A DNA stretch of 64,000 bases from Stutzerimonas decontaminans (lineage in GTDB: Bacteria; Pseudomonadota; Gammaproteobacteria; Pseudomonadales; Pseudomonadaceae), in NCBI RefSeq assembly GCF_000661915.1, contig NZ_CP007509.1, forward strand, positions 62,001-126,000, written 5' to 3'. The notes beneath the pieces were generated by a model. The model searched no databases. It was not told where the DNA came from and saw only the letters and a list, made by a program, of their open reading frames with translations. Shown one piece after another: positions 42,663 to 50,670 of the stretch. The position numbers and the translations under genes are program-made. Each line of letters begins with the position of its first letter. Position 1 is the stretch's first letter.

Positions 42663-43585
42663 GCAGCCTGTTCGCCTTTCCCGGCCAGGGCGCGCAAAAG
42701 CCCGGCATGCTGCAGCGCCTGCCCGAAGCGCCGGAAGTTGCCGCGACCCTGGCCGAGGCCAGCGCTGTGCTCGGCGAGGATGTACTGCTGCTCGACTCGG
42801 CCGAGGCGTTGCAATCGACCCGTGCCGTGCAGCTCTGCCTGCTGATCGCCGGGGTCGCCGGCGCGCGGCTGCTAATGCGTGGTGAGCAGCGACCGGATTA
42901 CGTCGCCGGGCTGTCCATCGGTGCCTATGCCGCGGCGGTGGTTGCCGAGTCGCTGGATTACGCCGATGCACTGCGTCTGGTCGCGCTGCGGGGCGAGCTG
43001 ATGCAGCAAGCCTATCCCGAGGGCTATGGCATGACCGCGATCCTCGGGCTGTCGCTGGCGACGGTCGAGCGGCTGCTGGCGGAAGCTGCGGAGTCCGCCT
43101 ACCTGGCCAATATCAACGCCGACAACCAGATCGTCATCGCCGGCAGCGATGCCGCCATGACTGCAGTCGCTGCCCAGGCCAAAGCGCTCGGTGCATCCTG
43201 CGCGCGGCGTCTGGCGATGAGCGTGCCCTCGCATTGCGTGCTGCTCGAGCAGCCGGCACAGCAGCTGGCCGAGGCTTTCGCCAAGGTCCAGCTAAGCGCG
43301 CCGCGGATTCGCTACCTCAGCGGTTCATCGGCGCGCCCGATCTTCGATACCGAGCGCCTGCGCGACGACCTCGCCTTCAACATGTGCCGCGTCGTCGACT
43401 GGCAAGGCACCCTGCGCACCGCCTACGAGCGAGGCGTGCGCCTACACATTGAAATGCCGCCGGGCTCGGTGCTGACCGGGCTGGCGCGGCGGGTTTTTGA
43501 ACAGGGTACGCTGGTTGCCTTCGACGGCGCCCGGCTCGACACACTGGACGCCTTGCTGCGTCAGGAGGGCAGCCAGAGCCAATAG
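42659..43585 (+). CDS. mdcH: Malonyl-CoA:ACP transacylase-like subunit MdcH
   Basis: MdcH loads malonyl from malonyl-CoA onto MdcC to start the cycle. The 308-residue FabD-like protein begins MSSLFAFPGQGAQKPGML and has the nucleophile motif VAGLSIGAYAAAVVAE (GLSIG) and the catalytic histidine region SVPSHCVLLEQPA. It overlaps mdcG by 4 nt. A 124-bp gap follows before madL. Confidence 0.95.
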   Translation: MSSLFAFPGQGAQKPGMLQRLPEAPEVAATLAEASAVLGEDVLLLDSAEALQSTRAVQLCLLIAGVAGARLLMRGEQRPDYVAGLSIGAYAAAVVAESLDYADALRLVALRGELMQQAYPEGYGMTAILGLSLATVERLLAEAAESAYLANINADNQIVIAGSDAAMTAVAAQAKALGASCARRLAMSVPSHCVLLEQPAQQLAEAFAKVQLSAPRIRYLSGSSARPIFDTERLRDDLAFNMCRVVDWQGTLRTAYERGVRLHIEMPPGSVLTGLARRVFEQGTLVAFDGARLDTLDALLRQEGSQSQ

Positions 43586-43709
43586 ACCGCGTGCAGATTC
43601 AGCGCGAGCAGCCTTAACTCGCCGACTGATCGATGGATAAAAACAACTACCTCGACAACACGCGCCCAGCCCTCTGCAGGCTGCAGCGCAACCAAAAAGG
43701 ACAAGAACA

Positions 43710-44132
43710 ATGATCATCTTTGGTGTGGCCTTCCTGGCCTTGTGTACCCTCACCGGCATCTTCGTCGGCGAGTTGCTCGGCAAGGCGATCGGCGTGCCGG
43801 CCAACGTCGGCGGCGTTGGTATCGCCATGGTGCTGCTGATCCTCATCGGCAGCTATCTGAAGAAACGCGGCCTGTTCAATCCGGAATCGGAGCAGGGCAT
43901 CAAGTTCTGGAGCGCCGTCTATATCCCTATCGTGGTCGCCATGGCCGCGCAGCAGAACGTTTACGGTGCTCTCAGCGGCGGGCCGATGGCCATTCTTGCC
44001 GGCGTCGCGGCGGTCGCGCTGGCCTTCATGCTGGTCCCGGTGCTTGATCGGATCGGCCGAAAAAAGCTTGAGGCCGACCCGACACTGCCGGCTGATCCAG
44101 CCAAGCCGCTCACCAGCAGCGCACGGGGGTAA
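43710..44132 (+). CDS. madL: Malonate transporter subunit MadL
   Basis: The small subunit of the sodium-dependent MadLM malonate carrier. The 140-residue protein has four hydrophobic segments, beginning MIIFGVAFLALCTLTGIFVGELLG, and the conserved YLKKRGLFNPESEQGIKFWSAVYIPIVVAMAAQQNV. An AAAGGACAAGAACA leader precedes the ATG. It lies 5 bp before madM. Confidence 0.95.
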   Translation: MIIFGVAFLALCTLTGIFVGELLGKAIGVPANVGGVGIAMVLLILIGSYLKKRGLFNPESEQGIKFWSAVYIPIVVAMAAQQNVYGALSGGPMAILAGVAAVALAFMLVPVLDRIGRKKLEADPTLPADPAKPLTSSARG

Positions 44133-44137
44133 CGGCC

Positions 44138-44902
44138 ATGTACGAATCGCTCATGAAAGTGATCAGCGGCTACGGTCTGATCAGCGGCTTCGCCATCATC
44201 GGCGCCACCATGTGGCTGTCCTACTGGCTCTCCGACAAGCTCACCAAGGGCCGACTGCATGGCTCTGCAGTGGCCATCCTCATCGGTCTCTTGCTGTCGT
44301 ACATCGGCGGCGTCGTTACCGGCGGGCAGAAGGGCCTGGTGGATATCGCGCTGTTCTCCGGCATCGGCCTGCTCGGCGGGGCCATGCTGCGTGACTTCGC
44401 CATCGTTGCCACCGGTTTTGGCGTCAGCGTCGACGAGCTCAAGCGGGCTGGCATGGTCGGCGTGCTGGCGCTGTTCATCGGTGTGCTCGCCTCCTTTGTC
44501 GCTGGCGTGGCAGTTGCCTTCGCGTTCGGCTACACCGATGCGGTCAGCCTGACCACCATCGGTACGGGCGCGGTGACCTACATCGTTGGCCCGGTCACCG
44601 GCGCAGCGATTGGCGCCAGCTCCGAGGTTATGGCGCTGTCCATCGCCGCCGGCCTGGTCAAGGCGATCGTGGTGATGGTCGCGACGCCCTTTGTCGCGCC
44701 CTACATCGGCCTGAACAACCCGCGTTCGGCGGTTATTTTCGGCGGCCTGATCGGCACCTCCAGCGGCGTCGCCGGTGGCCTGGCGGCCACCGATCCGAAG
44801 CTGGTGCCCTACGGCTGTCTGACGGCCGCGTTCTATACCGCACTGGGCTGCCTGCTTGGCCCGTCGCTGCTGTTCTTCGTCATGCGCGGGCTGCTTGGCT
44901 AG
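44138..44902 (+). CDS. madM: Malonate transporter subunit MadM
   Basis: The large subunit of the MadLM carrier. The 254-residue protein has about eight membrane segments and family text such as KGRLHGSAVAILIGLLLSYIGGVVTGGQKGLVDIALFSGIGLLGGAMLRDFAIVATGFG. It is co-transcribed with madL and probably with the upstream mdc genes, giving uptake and decarboxylation in one unit. Confidence 0.95.
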   Translation: MYESLMKVISGYGLISGFAIIGATMWLSYWLSDKLTKGRLHGSAVAILIGLLLSYIGGVVTGGQKGLVDIALFSGIGLLGGAMLRDFAIVATGFGVSVDELKRAGMVGVLALFIGVLASFVAGVAVAFAFGYTDAVSLTTIGTGAVTYIVGPVTGAAIGASSEVMALSIAAGLVKAIVVMVATPFVAPYIGLNNPRSAVIFGGLIGTSSGVAGGLAATDPKLVPYGCLTAAFYTALGCLLGPSLLFFVMRGLLG

Positions 44903-44935
44903 CGCGCTGCTACTCACCCCCGTCGTCATTCGCAA

Positions 44936-44953
44936 CGCGCTCTTCGGAGCGCG
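44936..44953. terminator. Hairpin after madM, possible terminator
   Basis: CGCGCTC-TTCG-GAGCGCG forms a compact GC-rich stem with a stable UUCG tetraloop, 33 bases past the madM stop. It lacks a good T tract, so it may stabilise the 3' end or only weaken read-through into the chemoreceptor gene. Confidence 0.4.
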
Positions 44954-44980
44954 CTTGCGTTCAACAAGGAAGGTAGAAAG

Positions 44981-46903
44981 ATGAGCACTCTTAAGGTCAG
45001 TCATAAGCTGATTCTTGGCTTTGCTGCCGTACTGGCGCTAACCCTGAGCGTTGCCCTGATCGGCATCTACGGCATGGACGCGCTGGTCTCCCGTAGCGAC
45101 AAGGCACAGAGCGCGGCTCGCCTGCTCGATGAGGCTAACCGCATCCGCTATGCGCAGGTCAGTTTCGAGACCCGCGGCGATCCGCTGCATGTCGAGGCGG
45201 TCGAGCAATCGGTCGCCCGCATCGTCGAACTGGTGCAGCAGCAGAAGGCCGAGTTCAGCGATCCGCAGGACCTGCAGCGCCTGCAGGCGATCACCACCGA
45301 CGTGCAGCATTACCGCCAGCGTTTCCTCGATCTGGCGGCGCTCTGGGAGCGCAAGGTGAAGACCCGCAGCAGCTGGGTCGAGGCCGGCAACACGTCCGAT
45401 GCACTGATCGCCGAGCTGGAGGCGCGCTGGGCCGGCACGCCGGACGCACCGGTCATGCATGAGGATCCGCGTAGCGCAGCCATCGGCCTGCAGGCCGGCG
45501 AGGTATCCAAGCACAACCGCATGGTGCGCTTCATGGTGCGCGGCTACCTGATGACCGAGACCGAGCAGTCGCTGCAGCAATTGCAGCAGCAGTTCAGCAC
45601 GCTGCAGGCGGCCGTTGACCGGCTGGATGCGCAACTGGCCGGCACGCCCGGCGTCGATCTGCAGCCTCTGCGTGACTCGGTGGCGACCTACGTCCGCCAG
45701 TTCGGCCAACTGCCGCCCATCGTCGCCGCGCAGGTGCAGGCGCGTCAGGAGATGCAGGGCATCTTCGACAGCATTTACCGCAACACCAGCGAAATCGTGC
45801 AGGCGCAGACCGACAAGCGCAGCGCCGAAGCCGGCGAGAAAAAGGCCTTGCTGTTGGGCATTACCCTGCTGGCGATCGCCCTGGGGCTGGTCATCAGCTG
45901 GCTGATCGTGCGTCAGCTCACGCAGCCGCTGGCCCAGGCCGTGCGCATCGCCGAGCGCATCGGCGCAGGCGATATGACGGAGCAGCCGCGGCAGCGGCGC
46001 AGCGACGAGTTCGGTCAGCTGCTCGATGCGCTGGACCGTACCCGCGGCAGCCTGCGTGATCTGATCGGCCGCATCAGCGCCATCACCGGCCAGCTGGCCA
46101 GTGCCGCGGAGGAGCTTTCGGCCGTGACCGAACAGACCAGCGCGGGCATCCAGAGCCAGCGCCTGGAAACCGATCAGGTCGCCACCGCCATGCACGAGAT
46201 GGCCGCGACCGTGCAGGAGGTGGCGCGCAATGCCGACGAAGCTTCCAGCGCCGCCCAGCATGCCGACCGCCAGGCGGCCCAGGGTGACATCGTGGTGCAG
46301 CGCGCGCTGGCGCAGATCGACCGGCTGTCGTCCCAGGTCGGCTTGTCCGCCGAAGCCATGGCGCAGCTGAACCAGGAAACCGCAGGGATCAGCACCGTGC
46401 TTACGGTGATCAACGGCATTGCCGAACAGACCAACCTGCTCGCTCTCAACGCCGCCATCGAAGCGGCCCGCGCCGGTGATGCCGGCCGCGGTTTTGCCGT
46501 GGTCGCCGACGAGGTACGCGGCCTGGCGCAGCGTACCCAGCAGTCCACGGCGCAGATCGAGGAGCTGATCGGCAATCTGCAGAAGGGCGCGTTGCATGCG
46601 TCTTCGCTGATGGACAGCAGCCGCGGGCTTGCCGGCGAGACGGTCAGCCTGGCGCGTGATGTCGGCGAGGAGCTGCAGGCCATCACCCGCACCATCTCCA
46701 CCATCCAGGCGATGAACCTGCAGATCGCCACGGCATCGGAGGAGCAGAGCTCGGTGGCCGAGGACATCAACCGCAGCGTGCTCAGTGTGCGCGATGTGGC
46801 TGACCAGTCAGCCGCCGCCGCGCAGCAGACCGCAGCATCGACCGTGGAGCTGGCCCGGCTGGGCAGCGAGCTGCAGGAGCTGACCGCGCGTTTCCAGGTC
46901 TGA
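44981..46903 (+). CDS. Methyl-accepting chemotaxis protein with large helical periplasmic domain
   Basis: A 640-residue chemoreceptor. TM1 spans about residues 10-30. The periplasmic region of about 250 residues is all-helical and Q/E/A-rich. TM2 ([23 protein letters not shown]) is near 287-309, then a HAMP domain, then the signalling domain with its tip [37 protein letters not shown]. The size and helical make-up of the sensor fit the HBM (helical bimodular) class, whose known members bind organic acids or amines. An AGGAAGGTAG ribosome binding site precedes the ATG. Its position after madLM suggests malonate or a related acid as ligand, which is an inference. Confidence 0.93.
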   Translation: MSTLKVSHKLILGFAAVLALTLSVALIGIYGMDALVSRSDKAQSAARLLDEANRIRYAQVSFETRGDPLHVEAVEQSVARIVELVQQQKAEFSDPQDLQRLQAITTDVQHYRQRFLDLAALWERKVKTRSSWVEAGNTSDALIAELEARWAGTPDAPVMHEDPRSAAIGLQAGEVSKHNRMVRFMVRGYLMTETEQSLQQLQQQFSTLQAAVDRLDAQLAGTPGVDLQPLRDSVATYVRQFGQLPPIVAAQVQARQEMQGIFDSIYRNTSEIVQAQTDKRSAEAGEKKALLLGITLLAIALGLVISWLIVRQLTQPLAQAVRIAERIGAGDMTEQPRQRRSDEFGQLLDALDRTRGSLRDLIGRISAITGQLASAAEELSAVTEQTSAGIQSQRLETDQVATAMHEMAATVQEVARNADEASSAAQHADRQAAQGDIVVQRALAQIDRLSSQVGLSAEAMAQLNQETAGISTVLTVINGIAEQTNLLALNAAIEAARAGDAGRGFAVVADEVRGLAQRTQQSTAQIEELIGNLQKGALHASSLMDSSRGLAGETVSLARDVGEELQAITRTISTIQAMNLQIATASEEQSSVAEDINRSVLSVRDVADQSAAAAQQTAASTVELARLGSELQELTARFQV

Positions 46904-47072
46904 AGCGATTCCGCCAGCGGATTCGGCGCGTGAGCTGATGTTGCTGCCACCCGGCCTCTTGGCCACCCGGCCCAACGTCGGGGGTTACAGCGGTGGGTTT
47001 TTCTGGCAGGGTGTCTCCTGCGATTGCGTGACGATTTGCCACAGCTGGCGGTCGACGTGGATCGATGTGATT

Positions 47073-47290
47073 GCGGGAGAGACTGCCGCATGGCAGCGCC
47101 GAAGGAGCAACCGCCCCGGAAACTCTCAGGCAAAAGGACCGCTATCACTGCTGAAACTCTGAAGAGCCGCCTGGTTTTCGTCGCCGGGCGCACCGAAGGA
47201 GCAAGCGAGCCGTCACGCGCTCGTGAATCTCTCAGGTCCAGAACAGAGGGGGCGCCCGCCGCGCGTTGGGCGCACGGGCTATGACCCCCT
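47073..47290 (+). ncRNA. Tandem glycine riboswitch with expression platform
   Basis: Two aptamers are recognisable. Aptamer 1 begins GCGGGAGAGA at 47073 and contains GCCGAAGGAGCAA and AACTCTCAGGCAAAAGGACC. Aptamer 2 follows from about 47155 with CACCGAAGGAGCAAGC and AATCTCTCAGGTCCAGAACAG. The core pairs GAAGGAGCAA and CTCTCAGG occur twice. Downstream, AGGGGG (47247) can pair with CCCCCT (47285) around GCGCCC / GGGCGC, a hairpin that ends before the ribosome binding site of the oxidoreductase gene. Glycine binding usually turns expression on. Confidence 0.93.
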
Positions 47291-47311
47291 TGACGTTCTG
47301 GAGCGACAACA

Positions 47312-48571
47312 ATGAAAACAATCGCAGTCATCGGTGGCGGTATCACCGGCGTCACCACCGCCTATGCCCTGGCCAAGCGCGGCTTCTCCGTCACCCTGCT
47401 GGAAAAGCACCGCTACGCGGCGATGGAAACCTCGTTCGCCAACGGCGGCCAGCTGTCCGCGTCCAATGCCGAGGTCTGGAACCACTGGTCGACCATCGTC
47501 AAGGGCCTCAAGTGGATGCTCAAGAGCGATGCGCCGCTGCTGGTCAATCCCAAGCCCAGCTGGCACAAGCTCTCCTGGTTCGCCGAGTTCATCGGCTCGA
47601 TTCCCAACTATCGGCAGAACACCATCGAAACCGCACGCCTGGCCATCGCCGCGCGCGAGCACCTGTTCGCCTGGGCCGAGGCCGAAGGCATCGACTTCGA
47701 CCTGAAGAAGAAGGGCATCCTGCACATCTACCGCGACAAGGCCGGTTTCGAGCATGCCGGGCTGGTCTCACGCCTGCTTGCCGAAGGCGGCCTGCCGCGG
47801 CGCAGCGTGACGCCGGAGGAGATGCGCGCGATCGAACCGACCCTGGCCGGTACCTACTACGGCGGCTACTTCACCGAGTGCGATTCCACCGGCGACATCC
47901 ACAAGTTCACCCATGGCCTGGCCATGGCGATCGAGCGGCTCGGTGTGCGTTGCCGCTATGGTGAGGACGTGCAGGCGGTGGCCACTGACGGCAAGCGCGC
48001 GACCGTGACGCTGGGTGGCGTGGCCGGTGGCGAGCGCCTGGAGTTCGATGGCCTGGTGATCTGCGCCGGCACCGCCAGCCGTGCACTGGCCGCGCAGCTC
48101 GGCGACCGGGTGAACATCTATCCGGTCAAGGGCTACTCGATCACCGTCAACCTGAGCGACGAGATCAGCCGCGCCTCGGCACCCATCGTCAGCCTGCTAG
48201 ACGACGAGACCAAGCTGGTCAGCAGCCGTCTCGGCGATGATCGTTTCCGCGTCGCCGGCACCGCCGAGTTCAACGGCTACAACCGCGACATTCGTGCCGA
48301 TCGCATCCGTCCGCTGGTGGACTGGGTCAATCAGTGCTTCCCCGGCGTTAACACCCGCAGCGTGGTGCCTTGGGCCGGCCTGCGGCCGATGATGCCGAAC
48401 ATGATGCCCAAGGTCGGCCGCGGCAGCTCGCCTTGCGTGTTCTACAACACCGGCCACGGGCACCTGGGCTGGACGCTGAGCGCGATCACTGCGGACATGA
48501 TCGGTGACGTGGTGGCGCAAAGCCTGGGCCGCCCGGCTCCGGTAGCGTCCGAGCAGACAGCCGTCGCTTAA
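47312..48571 (+). CDS. dadA: D-amino acid dehydrogenase, FAD-dependent (DadA-like)
   Basis: A 419-residue DAO-family flavoprotein. The N-terminus IAVIGGGITGVTTAYALAKRGFSVTLLEK binds FAD. ETSFANGGQLSASNAEVWNHW is the DadA signature, and the end has PWAGLRPMMPNMMPKVGR and YNTGHGHLGWTLS. DadA oxidises D-amino acids, classically D-alanine, to 2-oxo acids with electrons going to the respiratory chain. A GGAGCGACAAC ribosome binding site precedes the ATG. It is under a glycine riboswitch, and no alanine racemase gene is beside it, so D-alanine is not assured as substrate and glycine oxidation is possible. Confidence 0.88.
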   Translation: MKTIAVIGGGITGVTTAYALAKRGFSVTLLEKHRYAAMETSFANGGQLSASNAEVWNHWSTIVKGLKWMLKSDAPLLVNPKPSWHKLSWFAEFIGSIPNYRQNTIETARLAIAAREHLFAWAEAEGIDFDLKKKGILHIYRDKAGFEHAGLVSRLLAEGGLPRRSVTPEEMRAIEPTLAGTYYGGYFTECDSTGDIHKFTHGLAMAIERLGVRCRYGEDVQAVATDGKRATVTLGGVAGGERLEFDGLVICAGTASRALAAQLGDRVNIYPVKGYSITVNLSDEISRASAPIVSLLDDETKLVSSRLGDDRFRVAGTAEFNGYNRDIRADRIRPLVDWVNQCFPGVNTRSVVPWAGLRPMMPNMMPKVGRGSSPCVFYNTGHGHLGWTLSAITADMIGDVVAQSLGRPAPVASEQTAVA

Positions 48572-48581
48572 CGCAGTCGGC

Positions 48582-48830
48582 CGTAGGGTGGGAGACGGCG
48601 AAGCCTCTTCCACCGCTGCGGCGCCGGCTCTGCACCCACGGTGTGGCTGGCTTCACGTCGGGTGCAGCCTTGTGCGTTCCGGCCCCGCGTTGATTGGCCA
48701 TGTCGGCATTGGCGTCATCGTATTCCTGCGGCGTTGCGAAAGGCCGCGTGGATAAGCTTCGCGTTATCCACCCTACCTCGCCCAACACAGCCGTCGTAGG
48801 GTGGAAGACGGCGAAGCCTCTTCCACCACT
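48582..48830. repeat. Palindromic repeats between dadA and the LysR gene
   Basis: A block of about 30 bp, GTAGGGTGG-A-GACGGCGAAGCCTCTTCCACC, occurs at 48583-48614 and again at 48796-48827 with two substitutions. Between them, GTGGATAA (48748) pairs with TTATCCAC (48764), as at 12.45 and 25.5 kb. The gap 48572-48873 contains no gene. Confidence 0.85.
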
Positions 48831-48873
48831 GCGGCGCCGATCATGCCGATCCGGCTGGCCATATGCCGACGCT

Positions 48874-49791
48874 TCAGCTCGGATGTTTCAGACTGTACAT
48901 CCGGCATTCGGCGAGCAGCGCCAGCAGGTTGGGGTCGCGCTCCTTGGCCTTGAGGAATACCACGCCGATATGCTGCTGCAGGTGATAACGCGCCTGCAGC
49001 GGGATCAGCCGCACCCGCGATTCGTAGACCATGCCCACGCGCCCCGGCAGCAGCGCATAGCCAACTCCTGAATTGACCATGCTGAGCAGGGTGAAGATGT
49101 CGTTCACCTGCATCGCCACTTTCGGCTCGAAGCCCGCCAGCTGGAACACCCGGTTGCCGTCCTGGTGGGTGGCGAAGCCCTGGGACAGGGTGATGAAGGT
49201 GGCGTCGCGCAGGTCGCTGAGGTCCACCTCGGCCTGGTTGGCGAACGGCGAGTCGGCCGGCGCGGCGAGGAAAATGTCGTCGGAAAACAGCTGCACCTGG
49301 GCGCAGTCCGGGTCGGCCACGCTTTCGTTGAGCGACACAAGAATGGCGTCCAGCTCCATGTTCTTCAGCTTGTAGAGCAGGTCGACGTTGGAGCCGAGGA
49401 TCAGGTCTATGTTGAGTTCGCTGCGGCGCAGTTTCAGACCCATGATCAGCTGCGGCACGGTCTTCACCGTCAGCGAATACAGCGCCCCGAGCTTGAAGCG
49501 CTCGGCCGAGAAGCCGGCGGCTTCGCGGGTCTGGCGCACCGTCTCGAGCACGTCCTTGATCAGCTGCTGGGCGCGCTCTTCCAGCACGTAGGCGCTTTCC
49601 AGCGGAATCAGATTGCGCCCCTCATGCTTGAACAGCGGGCAGCGCAGCGCGCTTTCCAGCGAATGGATGGCGCGATGCACGCTGACATTGCTGGTGTTCA
49701 GCTCGACCGCCGCCTTGCCCAGATTGCCGCTGCGCATGAAGGCCAGAAACACTTCCAGCTTCTTCAGGGTCAGTTCTTCGTCGATCTGCAT
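48874..49791 (-). CDS. mdcR: LysR-type regulator, probable malonate regulator MdcR
   Basis: A 305-residue LysR-type regulator. The N-terminal helix-turn-helix is in ELTLKKLEVFLAFMRSGNLGKAAVELNTSNVSVHRAIHSLESALRCPLFKHEGRNLIPLESAYVLEERAQ, a text I associate with the malonate regulator of pseudomonads. In P. aeruginosa a LysR gene lies directly after madM; here a chemoreceptor and dadA come between them. It faces leftwards and may control mdc from a distance. The alternative is a regulator of dadA, towards which it converges. Confidence 0.75.
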   Translation of the reverse strand: MQIDEELTLKKLEVFLAFMRSGNLGKAAVELNTSNVSVHRAIHSLESALRCPLFKHEGRNLIPLESAYVLEERAQQLIKDVLETVRQTREAAGFSAERFKLGALYSLTVKTVPQLIMGLKLRRSELNIDLILGSNVDLLYKLKNMELDAILVSLNESVADPDCAQVQLFSDDIFLAAPADSPFANQAEVDLSDLRDATFITLSQGFATHQDGNRVFQLAGFEPKVAMQVNDIFTLLSMVNSGVGYALLPGRVGMVYESRVRLIPLQARYHLQQHIGVVFLKAKERDPNLLALLAECRMYSLKHPS

Positions 49792-49869
49792 GGCGTTGGC
49801 TCCGCGGGCGGGGCGACGATTATGCCGAACTCACAGCGGGCCGGGCGGGAAAGGCGCGGTTTTGCCGAC

Positions 49870-50094
49870 TCAGGAGAAAATCGCTTCCTCGTCTTCCGGA
49901 ATCACGTCGGTGACGAACACGCGAGCGTGATCGCTCTGCGCGTCTTCGATGCGCAGGCCGAAGTAAAGAGCATCATTGGCGTCCCAGAACGCCTCGACCT
50001 GCTCAAGTGAGGCCTGCTCGAGCAGGACCTGGCCGGTGTGGTCGAGGATGATGGAATAGCGGCGATTGGCGGACATGAAAGTGACTCTGATCAT
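49870..50094 (-). CDS. Small conserved hypothetical protein
   Basis: A 74-residue acidic protein: RRYSIILDHTGQVLLEQASLEQVEAFWDANDALYFGLRIED, then a tail with PEDEEAIF. It has no signal peptide. The start is uncertain between 50094 (MIRVTF) and 50076 (MSANRR); neither has a strong ribosome binding site. It is 78 bp upstream of the LysR gene in the same direction. No function is recognised. Confidence 0.65.
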   Translation of the reverse strand: MIRVTFMSANRRYSIILDHTGQVLLEQASLEQVEAFWDANDALYFGLRIEDAQSDHARVFVTDVIPEDEEAIFS

Positions 50095-50325
50095 CAGAAG
50101 GGCTGCACCCGCAGCTGTGATGTCATTTTGTCACTTCGCGCGACTTAATCCCTGCCCGTTCATCGGCCGCCACCGTTTGGCTGCCGAACGGTTGTGCCTG
50201 CTTGGATGGGTAGCCTTCGAATTCAGCTTCTCACGCTAATCGCGCATTCGGTTTTCAGCTATTGCGCCAGAAGAAGTTAATCTGCGGATTATAGAAGAGT
50301 CGCTGACGTATCTGCTCATAGCAAT

Positions 50326-50670
50326 TCAATTCAAGATGCTTATTCCAAATTGATGGCCAACAAAACCAATAAACATGCTGATCCAATAAACTATAAGGCT
50401 GATGCAAGTGAAGTAAAGCCATACGGCTAGGCCGTTACCAATAGCTGGTCGTTTTAAGCCGAGGGTATATTGAAAACTATATCTATGCATTCGGCAAAAA
50501 CTATCAAAGGGACTATACGACTCCCATTCTACATTGGGTTTAGTAGAGAAATATGGGTCGAGCCGGCGAATTCCATGAAAACAAATATATATTCCGTTAA
50601 AGCTGCCGGAAAGCGCAAGAAACACCCAAGAAAGCACTACGATACGTTCTAATAGTGTTGCGTCACTCAT
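50326..50670 (-). CDS. Small membrane protein, candidate T6SS immunity protein
   Basis: A 114-residue protein with two hydrophobic helices: near the N-terminus (LLERIVVLSWVFLALSGSFNGIYICF) and near the C-terminus (GNGLAVWLYFTCISLIVYWISMFIGFVG). The 50-residue loop between them is aromatic-rich. The coding sequence is clearly more AT-rich than its surroundings, a sign of horizontal acquisition. It overlaps the LysM effector gene by 8 nt and is last in the vgrG unit. An inner membrane immunity protein fits a membrane-targeting effector, but this is inferred from position and topology. Confidence 0.7.
   Translation of the reverse strand: MSDATLLERIVVLSWVFLALSGSFNGIYICFHGIRRLDPYFSTKPNVEWESYSPFDSFCRMHRYSFQYTLGLKRPAIGNGLAVWLYFTCISLIVYWISMFIGFVGHQFGISILN

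Noticed and set aside
44981..46597. Antisense frame of 519 codons across the chemoreceptor gene
   Set aside because: The plus-strand protein has all chemoreceptor domains; the antisense product is a composition artefact.
50095..50325. Promoter or gene in the AT-richer gap downstream of the immunity-like gene
   Set aside because: No frame with a ribosome binding site and no convincing hairpin or sigma box could be found; the stretch is left undefined.
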